A stretch of DNA of 64,000 bases from Isochrysis galbana (Eukaryota > Haptophyta > Isochrysidales > Isochrysidaceae): the NCBI GenBank assembly GCA_018136815.1, contig CM030933.1, positions 5,286,282 to 5,350,281 of the forward strand. Direction: 5' to 3'. The position numbers and the translations under genes were made by a program. This document shows, piece after piece, positions 41,866-52,040 of this stretch (within the stretch, counting starts at the first letter, position 1; the number at the start of each line of letters is the position of its first letter). The notes beneath the pieces were generated by a model. That model had not been told where the DNA came from, made no database searches, and saw only the letters and a list, made by a program, of their open reading frames with translations.

Positions 41866-42125
41866 GTGCGTTCCTACGCAAAAACCAGGTAAGCTTTTTC
41901 GCCAATGTACTTGCGAGCAAGACAAGCAAGGCGAAAGCGGAACAACGCAAGAGGCAACGCGAAGCCAGTAACGCCATGGACTACCGAGCCATGATGGGAC
42001 TCGGGGCGGCGGCACCATGCCGCCGCTTCATGGCCGGCGAATGCAAGAATAACCGCCTGAAAGGGCGGCAAATCGTTCAATGCTCATCTAGCCACGACAT
42101 CCGTGGATCCCTGAGGGGTCGGGAC
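41866..42125 (+). pseudogene. LINE ORF1 fragment
   Basis: Codons AFLRKNQVSFFANVLASKTS, KAKAEQRKRQREASNAMDYR, LGAAAPCRRFMAGECKNNRL and GRQIVQCSSSHDIRG correspond closely to the C-terminal half of ORF1 at 63150-63390, including its CCCH-like zinc finger. Both ends are cut: the left joins the hAT pseudogene, the right ends near 42125. Confidence 0.85.
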
Positions 42126-42378
42126 GGACACACACCCGAATTCACTCTTACCCCCCTATCTCACGCCCGTGGTCGAAGCAGCGCGCGCGGCCTCCCATCC
42201 CCCGGTCTTCCAGATAAGGAATCGGGGGGAGGGGAAAGGGGGAGTGGTAGGAAAGGGAGGGTAGTTGGGAGTAGCGCCAGCAATCTGCCTCGTGCCGTGC
42301 AAGTAGCAAGTAGCGGCTAGTTTTTTAAGATTTTTTTTCACGTACTCGCTAGTGGCGGCGGGGCGGGGGGGGGGGGGA

Positions 42379-42564
42379 TGAGAAAAAGTGAATCTCAGGT
42401 TCAGGTTGGGGTTGCAGTTTGCATGCACCCTCTATAGCTCTTAGTGACAAACGTTCATATTTTTTAGCTGAGAAAAAGTGAATCTCAGGTTCAGGTTCGG
42501 GTTGCAGTTTGCATGCACCCTCTATAGCTCTTAGTGACAATGACAAACGTTCATATTTTTTTGT
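42379..42564. repeat. Tandem duplication, 90-bp unit
   Basis: Two copies of TGAGAAAAAGTGAATCTCAG ... TTAGTGACAA...ACGTTCATATTTTTT (42379-42468 and 42469-42564). The second carries a 6-bp TGACAA duplication and one substitution. A poly-G run precedes it. Confidence 0.9.
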
Positions 42565-43173
42565 TATTTGGGTTTGCGTTCTGGGCGTTTGTGCGCTTAA
42601 CGTCCTCTTCAATGGATTAGTAATGGCTCGCGCACTAGCAAAAGCACAACGATGCCTTCTGTTGCTAGCCGCCGCTTTGCGCTCGTCTAGCCGTCGCAAA
42701 CAGCTATGCTACGACTGGCTAGTAGCTATAGCTACAGTACGTGTTGGTGTTGGCCGAGGTTGAAAAAAAAATGGGCCAGCACAAACCATGACATCTGCGA
42801 TAAGCATCGCAACGACACATCACCTCTGCTCCTCAATCCCGCTCCAACGACCTCGAAGACACAACAACTCAAACGCGCAATACAACGCACTCTCTAAGAA
42901 CATGGGCATAAATGCACGCGGGCGCACACCGACGAGAGCGATGCGCCATCACGGCACACACCCGAATGTTGTTACCTCATCATGGTCTTGAGATCCGGTA
43001 GATAGCAAGCAGATATCACCAGCTGCAGCATGCATCGCCACAACGTGCAAGTCGGCAAACTCCACCTATTGGGCATGCTCAGACGGCAAAGCTGACACGC
43101 CCTTATGGTACCAGAACGTTCCCGAAGTGTCGCTCATCGGCATACAAGCTGCCCCTGTGCGCTGCTGCTCACA
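42565..43173. other. Intergenic spacer downstream of MCM7
   Basis: No gene recognised. Confidence 0.5.
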
Positions 43174-45494
43174 TCAATCGTCCTCCCTACTGTCGACAAA
43201 ACGAAGCACCTCCCGGTTGTTGACGAGTTGCCAAACGTCGAGTTGCTCGTACTCCTCGAGGCAAGCGTCGAGGTTAGCTTGCGTAAGGCCGCGTGAAAGA
43301 ACCTTGGGTAGAATCTCCGCAATGGAGACCGCCGGAAGCTTCGAGCGGTCGCAATGCTCGCGGATGATACTGTACACCTGCGATATGGCATCACCGCGTG
43401 CCTTCATCTGGTCGCGATCCTCGTCGCCCGTTTGCAAGATGGATGCCTTTGAGATGGACATGAGGCGCCGAGCCTCGACAATGTCGTTTTGGTTTACGTG
43501 GTCGGCGCGCCGAATGCGCGCGAGCGCCTGCGCAAGGCGGAGGATCGCCAGCAGAGTGCGAGCCGAAGTGAAGCCCTGACCATTCTCCTCATTCTCTACA
43601 GCCTCCTTGCGCATCGCCACGTACTCGTCGACCACATACTCGGCAACATCTGGCGGCACTGACGGTTCGATTCTGGTGACGTCTGCGATGTACGCCCGCA
43701 TGAGCTGCGGGCTGATAGCTTCAAATTCGAGCGAAGGGTGTGTCGAGAAGCGATGGACGTAAGTAACGTGCTCGGCGAGGCGTTTGTCATTCTCATGCGA
43801 AGGCGTGTCCAAGATGAGCCACAGCAAGTCAAAACGCGAGAGCAGGGCGGCGGGGAGGTTGATGTTCTCCTCGACGGTCTTATGGCGATTGTAGCGGGAG
43901 TAGGCAGGATTGGCCGCAGCGAGAATAGACGTGCGCGCATTGAGTGTAGTGGTGATGCCAGCCTTGGCAATAGAGACAGTCTGCTGCTCCATCACCTCGT
44001 GGATAGCCGTGCGGTCCCCGTCTTGCATCTTGTCGAACTCATCAATGCAGCAGATGCCCATGTCAGCGAGCACGAGCGCGCCACCCTCGAGCACTAGGTC
44101 ACCGGTCACGCTGTCGCGCACGACGGCGGCAGTCAAACCAACGCCGGACGAGCCCTTGCCCGTCGTGTAAACGGCACGGGGGGCAACGTTTGCTATGTAC
44201 TTAAGCAGCTGCGACTTCGCAACTCCGGGGTCTCCCATCAGGCAGATGTTGATGTCGCCGCGGATGCGCATGCCATCTGACATCTTGCGTGTGGCGCCGC
44301 CAATCATGAGGAGAAGAAGCGCCTTTTTGATGTCCTCGTGGCCAAAAATCTCAGGCGCGATCGACTTGGCCATCCGGTCGTAGATCTCCGGGTCCTCGGC
44401 GAGGTCATCGAGCTGCTCACGCTGCTCAGCCGTAGCTGTGAAGTCGAGACTCGACTTCTTATGCTTCTCGATGGACATGGCCTCCAGGTAGGTGTTGGTG
44501 ATGAGTCCGGCTCGCAGCGCTTGGTAGCCAGTATAAGGAATTGGCAGGAAGACGCCCGAAATAGTGAGGGTGTCGCCGGCTGCGCACTGCCTCGTCAGTT
44601 CACCATACATGTGGACCGTCATGGCGCGGGGCACATGTCCCTGTGGCACCTGCAAGAGGGGCCGCAGTGTGGATGTTGCATGAGTGGGACAGGCATGCCG
44701 CTCAAGGCGAGGACCACGTGTTCGGCGGGTATTTGCACGCAAACCTGGTCAGGCTCCTCCTGGATCTTGACCTCCTGGAACTTCTCAAACTTTGAACCCC
44801 GCGTCTGCAAGTTCAGGCTTCCCCTATTGTCACAGCACCCCCCGACAATGGGGCATTTGAATTGGGGCATGAAGACGGAACCTGTGACCATCTGGTATAC
44901 CTCGCGGCCACCCTGATCGCACGTGTACGTCGCTACGCGCATTAGCGGCTTGACTTCTGTCACGCGCGTCACAATGCCTTTCATCGTCAGTAGCGAGCCG
45001 ATGTACTTGGCCTTCACCTCTCGTAGGGGCACCGCCTTCTCCTTGACACGCGGAAGGATGTACACGCTATAACGGCGCTTGAGCGCTGGAGGAATCTTGT
45101 TATTTGGGTCTGGTGCACCGACATTGCTCTGAGACGCGGCCGCATCGGCCGCATCTACTCGTGCATCCATCAGCACGTCGTACACGTCTGGACTGACATG
45201 GTCATTGGTTCGTGCGGGCATCACACTGTCGATGGCGAGGCCGAGGAGCTCCCTGTAGCGGAGGGTGTTATCCCGTACCTTGTCCGCCATATCATCCCCC
45301 ATGTGCTCCGCCACGTCGTCCAGCTCAATCTCGACTCTCCGCTCCTGGCGGTTCGCCACTCGGGTGAGGATCTGCATATACTTGGGCACCATCTCGCCCA
45401 GATCATCCTCGGCCTGGAAGTCCTGCAGGAAGCGCTCAAACTGAGTGACTGCTTCATCGTACTCAGACTGTCCCGTGGGCGCGGCTGCTGCCAT
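43174..45494 (-). CDS. MCM7: MCM7, subunit of the replicative MCM2-7 helicase
   Basis: Exons 45494-44745 and 44649-43174, with a 95-bp GT-AG intron. Phase-0 joining restores EEPDQ|VPQGHVPRAM and gives 741 residues. MCM7 rather than another paralogue: the N terminus (YDEAVTQFERFLQDFQAEDD) and GIVTRVTEVKPLMRVATYTC match that subunit, as does GVFLPI. The AAA+ core has Walker A GDPGVAKSQLL (about residue 389), Walker B CIDEFDKM (about 451), DRTAIHEVMEQQTVSIAKAG and arginine finger LLSRFDLLW (about 521). It unwinds DNA ahead of replication forks in the nucleus. One oddity: the N-terminal zinc finger reads CDQGG where the family has CDQCG, so one zinc-binding Cys is Gly (a single TGT/TGC to GGT change). 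The GA/CT-rich leader abuts the ATG. Confidence 0.97.
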
Positions 45495-45720
45495 CGCTCG
45501 CTCTCTCCCTCCCGCTCTCTCTCTCTCTCTCCCTCTCTCTCTCTTTCTCCTCTTCTTCTCTCTGTCCGCGCTGCGCTCGCGGCCTGCCTCCTCCCTCTCT
45601 CTCTCTGCGCAGGGAGCGCGGCAGACCTCGACTGAAAGCGCGCGAAAAGTCTTTGGGAGAGAGGGGGGGGGGGGGCGGGGGCGGGGGAAGGGGGAAGAAG
45701 GGGGAGGGGGGAAACATCCG
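45495..45720. repeat. CT-rich leader of MCM7 and poly-G run
   Basis: (CT)n and TTCTCC-type repeats at 45495-45610 on the + strand, then GGGGGCGGGGG runs at 45661-45715. Confidence 0.85.
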
Positions 45721-46043
45721 GGGATAACTCGATTTGGCGCCCTCTCGCAAGCCGAGTTTTCGCGCGAAAACGTCCTCGCGCTCGCTCGCCTTGCTCACCC
45801 CTCTTGATTTAACCTTAGTACATGCCTAAAACCCCAAAAAGGGGGGGGGGGCTGGCATGCTGGCATTCGGGCCGGGGCGCCCAAACGACAGAATTTTTGT
45901 GCCGGACCATGTGCACATAGAGCTAGGGGTAAGCACAAGTATCCGGATATTTGTCTTGGATATTTGGGTGGATTTGCTCCACATAGATCTCTAGTCTCTA
46001 GTCTCTAGACATTTCAGGGATATTTGGATTTGGGCTCTTGCTG

Positions 46044-46230
46044 TAGGGCGGTCAAACAGGGGCTTTTTAACTACTAGTAAGGGTTGGGCTGCATTTTTTG
46101 ACCGTGGCGCGAGGCCCAATAAATAACCTTCAGGGGGGGCCACCTGCCGCCACGAAAATCTTAACCAGGAAATGGTGCGATTCTCCCCCCTCCCCCCCTC
46201 CGTCACGCGCGCTCACGCTCTACCCGTAAA
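46044..46230 (+). repeat. End of the TAGGGCGGTCAAAC transposon family (no partner end), second copy
   Basis: TAGGGCGGTCAAACAGGGGC, GTAAGGGTTGGGCTGCATTT, TTTGACCGTGGCGCGA, CAGGGGGGGCCACCTGCCGC: nearly collinear with 11063-11270. No inverse end found up to 47340. Confidence 0.75.
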
Positions 46231-46304
46231 GAATTGGCGGTCGCGCCCGCGGCCCGCGGCCCGCGGGGGGATCGGTTCCTTTATATCTAAGCTACATTCG
46301 GCAT

Positions 46305-46988
46305 TTGATTCCCGCCCGATGCAGCGCCGTGTCGGGCTGCCGACAGTCCGACCATCCCCTGACCCTCTGGCATCATGGCCCGCGCAGCCCACCCAGCTCC
46401 TCAAAGCGCGCGCACGCGGCTACCCTGGCTGCCGCAGCCCCCGCCCTGTCCCTGACCATCCCGACCCGCCCCTCGCAGGATTTGCCCTCACTCGAACTCG
46501 GCATCGAGAACCAGGACCAGCTCACCGACGCGGCCGTCCACGCGTGGCTGACGAGCCTCCGCGTTGAGGCTGCCCTCGCGGCCCTCCTCTCTCTGACAGT
46601 GCCGGATTCGGCGCTGATCGATGAGGCAAGACCCGTGGGTGGCCTCAGCAGGACAGGCCACGTCGTAGCTCTCTACGCCGCGGCGAGCAAAAAAGCCCAA
46701 GATCTTGCCAGAGCGCCTCACAGCGCATCTGGCGGGAACCCACCACCCAAAGGAAAAATCGAGAAATCATCTTCTGCCGCTGGGTCTCGCATATCTTGTC
46801 GAACGAATATCGGCATTGGCGCAGAAACCGCGTCCCTCTGTATACAACCCGGTACGTTCATGCCTGTGGCTGCTCTCACCGCTAAGCGCCGTGATGCGAT
46901 CCACAAAGCCCATGCGCGCTGGCTCTGCAAGCGCAAGCCCCAAAGTTGCTCGGAAAGTTGCCGGCAACTCTTGCCAGGCCCTAGTTAG
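46305..46988 (+). other. Open frame of doubtful coding status inside repeat DNA
   Basis: 227 codons starting just after a transposon end. The middle part (DLPSLELGIENQDQLTDAAV, HAWLTSLRVEAALAALLSL) looks exon-like and is preceded by CCCTCGCAG. Inside the 20170-22224 element, a similarly placed CCCCGCAGGATTCGCCCGGG begins a weakly similar stretch. I infer that both may derive from one exon captured by this transposon family. No domain recognised. Confidence 0.25.
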
Positions 46989-47205
46989 TGACAGGGTAAC
47001 CTAGATCTAGTAGGCGAGTAAGCGAGAGGCCCAGAATCTTAAGATGTTTTTTTAACTAAGGGTAAGGGTTTTATGGTTATAATAGGACAAAATATTATTC
47101 GAAAGCGTCAAAATTTTGATCAAAATTTAGAATTTAGGTGCCCAACCCTCAAATTTTGACAACAAAATTTAGGCCCTTCCAAAACAAAAAACTTACGTCA
47201 AAGCC

Positions 47206-47330
47206 AACTAGACTATCTAGGTATCTAGCGGCCAAAAACCACCATCTAGATGTATCTAGATGGCTATGGAGCACTATCTACTGTATCTAGATGGCTGAAA
47301 ATGACTATCTACTTGCATCTAGATGGTGCA
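47206..47330. repeat. Cluster of ATCTAGAT palindromes
   Basis: ATCTAGATG or GTATCTAGATGG-type units recur about six times in 125 bp, interspersed with ACTATCTA. Confidence 0.75.
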
Positions 47331-47379
47331 TGGTGCCCGTGGGGGGGGGGGTTCCATGGCATTGGACCTACCGGCCTAC

Positions 47380-47790
47380 CCTCGAGCTGACTCCCCCCCC
47401 CCCCATCCCCCCATCCCTAGTCGCAAGGCATATAGAGTGTAGATGGGGGCCTCTAGGCGGCTCCCATGGCTAGCGAGGCGGGCCGGCGAGCGTCGAGCGT
47501 GGGAGAGGCATGGGGGGCAAGGGGCAGGGGCCAGGGGCCAGGGGCGGAGCCCCAGCCTCCACTGCCCCCTGAGCTACCCATGGCCCATGCTCCCATGCTG
47601 GTCCTCTGGGAGTTCCCAAAGGACCTCTGGAGATGCGCCACAGGGAGAGCGCTGGGTGAGAGTGGAGAGAGGGAAAGGGGGGATTTTGCACCCCCCGCGA
47701 TGGAGTGCGGTGAGAAATGGGCCCCGTTTACGTTAGCAAACGGGCGGAGAGGAGCCCCCATGAGCCACAGTACAAAACAGCTGTGGTGAA
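47380..47790 (+). repeat. SINE-like family B fragment (copy B3)
   Basis: CCCTCGAGCTGACTCCCCCC, the core GGCTCCCATGGCTAGCGAGG and GTGGAGAGAGGGAAAGGGGG, and the CGTTTACGTTAGCAAACGGG block all have inverse counterparts in 58450-58770. Neither terminus nor target duplication was found. Confidence 0.7.
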
Positions 47791-47908
47791 GTGGTGAAGA
47801 AGCACCTGGGTTTCGGTGCTTCGGCCCGGCAGTAAATAGTTTTAAGTTTATTGGATGTTGACCTGGGTCGGTCTCTTCTACCGTGATCCCCCATTTTCCT
47901 CGACGACG

Positions 47909-48814
47909 ATGACGACCCAGCAAGACGATGCCGACGTCGGAGCGCAGCTGCTCCTCTCGTTAGTGCCTGCGGCTGTGTGGCGTGCCGAGCGTGCCTTGCT
48001 CCGTGGCGATACGACAGAGGCGAACCTACGACACCTGCTCGAGTTCCATCAGCACACGGTCGAGCCTCTCTCCTCCATCTTCTCCTACGCTCTGCCGTGT
48101 GAGCGTGCTCTCTCTGCAATTGCACGCCACAGCCCTGCCGGGGTGGTGGAGTTGGGTGCAGGGACTGGGCTCTGGGCTACTCTATTGAGAAAGCGTGGTG
48201 TGACTGTGCACGCGTACGACGCTACTAGTCATGCTTGTGCATTTGGTGAGGTGGAGCTTGGCGGCCCAGATTCTGTGTCACGCCACGAGGGGATGTCCCT
48301 CCTTCTCTGCTGGCCGCCTCTCGAAGACTTCGAGGGTGGAGTCAATCTCATGGCCCTGGAAGCGCTGCGCCGATTGCGTGGGGTTTGCTCTCTCCTTTAC
48401 ATCGGTGAGTGGGACCATGCTTGCGGAGTCTTGTCGAGCCTGTCGGACCGGACCAAGAATGGAGGAATGATCGCAGGGCCCCGCTTCAGGAGGCATGTGG
48501 AACGGGACTGGCGTCTCGTCGAGCGAATCAAAACACCCAGATGGCCTGGGCTAGCGGATCAGCTGTATGTGTTCAAGCAGCAGCGGGCTAGCAAACGTCC
48601 GCCCGAGGGTTCGCTCAAAACCCAAACTCTGCAGAGGCGGCAATCTCCAACCAGCCCAGCCAGAGCTGGAGCTGGCAGGTGCAGAGCGGCCGCCCGTCGG
48701 GAACGGCTTCGACTGCTTCAGCATGTTCATGCTCCATGTCGGCATTGGGCTTGGATGGCAGCGCATGTCTGGCTGGAGGAGATTTGCATGGCCGAGAGAA
48801 CGAGGCCTCATTGA
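47909..48814 (+). CDS. SAM-dependent methyltransferase-like protein
   Basis: 301 residues from ATG 47909 (MTTQQDDADVGAQLLLSLVP); an upstream in-frame Met at 47855 is less likely because its codons lie in the leader. The Rossmann motif I is clear: PAGVVELGAGTGLWATLLRK, then VTVHAYDAT as motif II with the acidic residue. Later RHEGMSLLLCWPPLEDFEGG and LEALRRLRGVCSLLYIGEWD fit a class I methyltransferase with a PP-type motif IV (CWPP). The last 70 residues, from about SKRPPEGSLK, become Arg/Ala/Gln-rich and read less like protein, so the natural stop may differ (unseen intron or frameshift near 48590). The substrate is unknown. Confidence 0.7.
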   Translation: MTTQQDDADVGAQLLLSLVPAAVWRAERALLRGDTTEANLRHLLEFHQHTVEPLSSIFSYALPCERALSAIARHSPAGVVELGAGTGLWATLLRKRGVTVHAYDATSHACAFGEVELGGPDSVSRHEGMSLLLCWPPLEDFEGGVNLMALEALRRLRGVCSLLYIGEWDHACGVLSSLSDRTKNGGMIAGPRFRRHVERDWRLVERIKTPRWPGLADQLYVFKQQRASKRPPEGSLKTQTLQRRQSPTSPARAGAGRCRAAARRERLRLLQHVHAPCRHWAWMAAHVWLEEICMAERTRPH

Positions 48815-49498
48815 TGAGTGGCGTACATGTCCCGCGTCCGGCGCAATTCGTTAGCGCTAGCGGTATGCGGGAATCCGTGCAATAGGAATAGGATAAGGAA
48901 GTAGGCCTGTAGGTGTAAGTATTAGGACATCCCGTCTCGATGCATTCTTTGCGTGTACTGCTGTATACGTCGAACATGTTGTCGCACATGAGAGACTGCT
49001 TTGCGCACGTCGCCTTACAAACGCTCCGGCTTGCGCAAGCGCCAATGGACAATGGATAGTCGATCGCCATCAATGGGGCTGTAGAGGAATGAGGCTGTTC
49101 TTTCCACTCCGTCTGTGCTTTGTTGTGTCTTCTATGTGTTGTATGTTGTGTGCGCACGTCGTGCGTTTCGCGTTTCGGAGCGCGGCGCAACTCCCGCGTG
49201 CGCGGTTTTCGCGGGTGGTTTTTATTTTTGGGTGACTACTACTACTACCCATGTTGGGGGGCAATGGAGGGTGCACATGCATTGCTCTAGCCTATGCAGC
49301 TTGCATTTGCACTTCCATGGTGTGAGAGGCTAGTTTCAAAAATCCGATTTTGTCAAGAAAAAAAATTCAAAAATCCGCGCGCGCGACCCTGCCGATTTTG
49401 TCAAGAAGAAAAGGCTCCGATTTGTGTGTGTGTGTGTGTGTTGCGTGTTGGGAGGGCGTTTGCCTTCATTTGGTACCCCTCGTTTCCAAATACGCGAT
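48815..49498. other. Intergenic spacer
   Basis: No gene recognised. (GT)n at about 49422-49441 and a partly duplicated AATTCAAAAATCCG / GATTTTGTCAAGAA segment at 49340-49410. Confidence 0.5.
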
Positions 49499-49506
49499 GC
49501 GCCGGC

Positions 49507-50002
49507 CCAAGTTGTTCTGTCATATATGATATCATATATCATATCTCAGTATTAGTTGCTCTAGACCTGATACTGAGTGTCATATGACAAGACTAGAGGC
49601 TACAATTCAACTAGTTTTACTCGTACAAGTACAAGTTCGGGCGCGGGAAATACCGGCGCTCCCAGCTCCGAGCCCCCCCCCCCCCTCCAATGGCCGCCAA
49701 CCTGATGTGCAGCAACGATGGCGGCGGCGACGACGGCGATGACGAGTATCGCACACCGCCGTGAAGTGGGGGCGGCGCCATGTGGAGACGCTCCAGGAGT
49801 GCCGCTGTGGGAGCTTGAAATGGTTAGTCATCGAGCAGCAGCATGCAGCATCCGATTCTAAGTACTGAGTAAGAAGATTTTTATCATAATGGCGGGTTTA
49901 TAAGTGTAGATGTTTGGAGCAAGTATCATATGATATCAGATGTATGACATCATACTCAGTTCCATGGCAAGTGTCATATGACGGTATGACGGAACAACTT
50001 GG
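49507..50002. mobile_element. 496-bp MITE with 8-bp target duplication
   Basis: Left end CCAAGTTGTTCTGTCATA (49507) matches the inverse of the right end TATGACGGAACAACTTGG (50002) with one mismatch in 18. Perfect 8-bp duplication GCGCCGGC at 49499-49506 and 50003-50010. Inside both ends are CATATGATATCATAT-like palindromes and inverted TACTGAG / CTCAGTA motifs. No coding. An 8-bp duplication points to hAT-type mobilisation; its terminal sequence differs from the 39235 element. Confidence 0.92.
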
Positions 50003-50123
50003 GCGCCGGCACAAAAAAAAATCTTCTAGTATTTGAGCAAAGGCACCCACCTCACAGTGCACAGTGCTCAACCATGTCTATAAATGGAATGGCGGCTGAT
50101 GATGTAGTACTCAAGCGATTGCA

Positions 50124-51829
50124 ATGGATCATAAGAAAGATGGACGAGAACTTAAAAAATTCATCACACCTCTCTTTCCGCCATATGCCAATTCTAAATC
50201 TGCCATGCAGGTTATGGCGGAAGCATTGGACAGCATCAGTCCGCCGCCGCCGGGTGGGGTCAACCCGTCCAACCCAAAGTTTTCGACGTACACTGTCGAA
50301 TGTCAGTTCTTATTCAGTTTATTAGATTTCAAGCACAATACGGACATTAAAGACAACTTACACAGAATTTGCGAGATTGATAAATCATTCACACTGGTTT
50401 AAATTTTTAAATTTTTAACAAATTTTTATGGGTCGCGGCGCGGCAAAGGAACGGGACTAGCGCGCACACAAGACAGGACTCCCTGCCGCGGCGAGCGCAA
50501 GCACCCTTCCCCCTTATGCCACCCAGCTCTTCACTAGCTTACTACCTGCGCTAGCCGGAGCACCCCTCCCTCCACACTCAAGCAGCCCCCCACGCCAGGA
50601 TCCTGTTTTGGTCTCGCAGGCAAGGGGGCCTAATGGGAGGGTGAGGAGCAACTCCTCAAAGAGGAGCTTTGGGGAAGGAGATGTTTGAGTGGTGGCGCTA
50701 TACCCTTGCGCTAGGCATGGGCAGCGACGCCGCCTCAAAACATGTCCTCCCTCTGGTCTTGAGTCGAAATTTTTGGTGTTTGAATCCGAGGGCGAGGGGG
50801 TTTGTGCTTCTTGGGTTGGTTGTAGTGGGATGAGGGAGTGGGAGATGGAGTGAAGTGTTGAAAGAGGGCCCAAGGCAGGGCACTGAGTTGTAGGTACTTG
50901 TGGCCCACAAGCGTGGGGTGAAAACGAAAAGTGTATCAACATGTGTCTTGAATTGAAATTTTTGGTGCTTTGAACAGAGGGCGGGGGGGTTCGTGCCGTT
51001 TGGGTTGGTTGTGGTGTGAAGGGGGAGTGGGAGAGGGAGTCTTGTGTTGAGAGAGGGCCCAAGGCAGGGCACTGAGTGATTGGTACTAGTGGCCCACAAG
51101 AGTGGGATGAAGACGAGAATTGTGTCAACAAGTTGGAAAACAGAGGCATGGGGTGCTCTCCGTATGGGGTTGATGGTTGTGAAGTGCCCTCCCATGTTGG
51201 GTGCACTGATGGTAGAGGTTTCCACCATGGGGAGGGCAGCTGAGCTGCCCTCCCACATGAGGTGCTCTTGGGGTGGGAGGGTTTCCCACTGTTGGAGGGG
51301 GTCTCCAAGACCCCCTGCATGATGCGCAGAGCCCTGGTGGCAACCTGTTCGGTGCCAGTGCTCGCCACCCCACGCGCTTGCGCGGGTGTGGTTTGGATGG
51401 GTTGGATGGGCTCTGAGAGGGCTTTCTGACGAGCCGCCTCGGGCGGCGTGGGGCGTCCCAGGTGGGGCGCGGTGGCGAGGATCGCCTGGGGCTCGGGAGC
51501 GGTCGCGGCACGCTCCATAGTTCAAACTATAACAATAGTTTTTGTCATTCACACTGGTTTATATGAGACATACTCTCTTGAGCAAGAAATTCACTGTGAA
51601 AACAATCATCAATATGAGTCGTGATGATCTGCTTGGTACAATCAAAGCTTGTGTCGATTCGGAATTAACTCCCCACCTCCAAGAATTGTTTGAAGGTGTC
51701 GATTCGGGTTCAGCTTCCCAAGTAAAGATTGAAAACAAAAGGCCGCTTATCGATTCGGGTTCAGCTCCCGTAAAGATTGAACCCAGCACAAGGCCCAACA
51801 ACATCAAATACAAAAAAGCTCGGTCCTAG
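50124..51829 (+). pseudogene. AT-rich gene of unknown function, split by a retroposed element
   Basis: Left part 50124-50401: MDHKKDGRELKKFITPLFPP, YANSKSAMQVMAEALDSISP, TYTVECQFLFSLLDFKHNTD, ending ...DKSFTLV and a stop made by the insertion. Right part from 51545: SFTLVYMRHTLLSKKFTVKT, IINMSRDDLLGTIKACVDSE, LTPHLQELFEG, then two DSGSA...VKIE repeats and KYKKARS stop at about 51827-51829. The 17-bp TSD supplies the overlapping SFTLV in both parts, and one copy joins them in frame. Codon use is much more A/T-rich than in neighbouring genes, suggesting foreign origin or a fast-evolving gene. I recognise no family. Confidence 0.6.
50402..51544 (-). mobile_element. 1.14-kb retroposed element related to the LINE 5' end
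   Basis: Minus orientation. The 5' side (51544) reads ACAAAAACTATTGTTATAGT then ATG, similar to the LINE start near 34785 (ACTATCGTTCTAGTTTTAGC). It continues with a Pro/Thr-rich frame containing PSPWWKPLPSVHPTWEGTS, parallel to the 62160 and 34430 copies. The 3' side ends in an A/T-rich tail (AAATTTGTTAAAAATTTAAA). A perfect 17-bp duplication TCATTCACACTGGTTTA flanks it (50385-50401, 51545-51561). Two diverged internal repeats of about 170 bp lie around 50760-50930 and 50945-51110. The LINE ORFs are absent, so it is a non-autonomous derivative using the LINE 5' end. Confidence 0.88.
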
Positions 51830-52040
51830 GACACCGGGCCGAGCTCACCATGAGGGCGCTCCTGTCGAGCGAGTCCACCGCGGCAAGGGGGGCGTACATC
51901 TCATGCGAGAGTCTCCACGGGGTGCTCCTCAAGCAGCGCGATCACGCGCGATTGGTCTCCCCGCTGGCAGGCACCCAAGCGGTCCTCAGCCGGAGACGAC
52001 GCACGAGGGAGATGCCGCCCGGGGGGGACATTCCGCGCCG

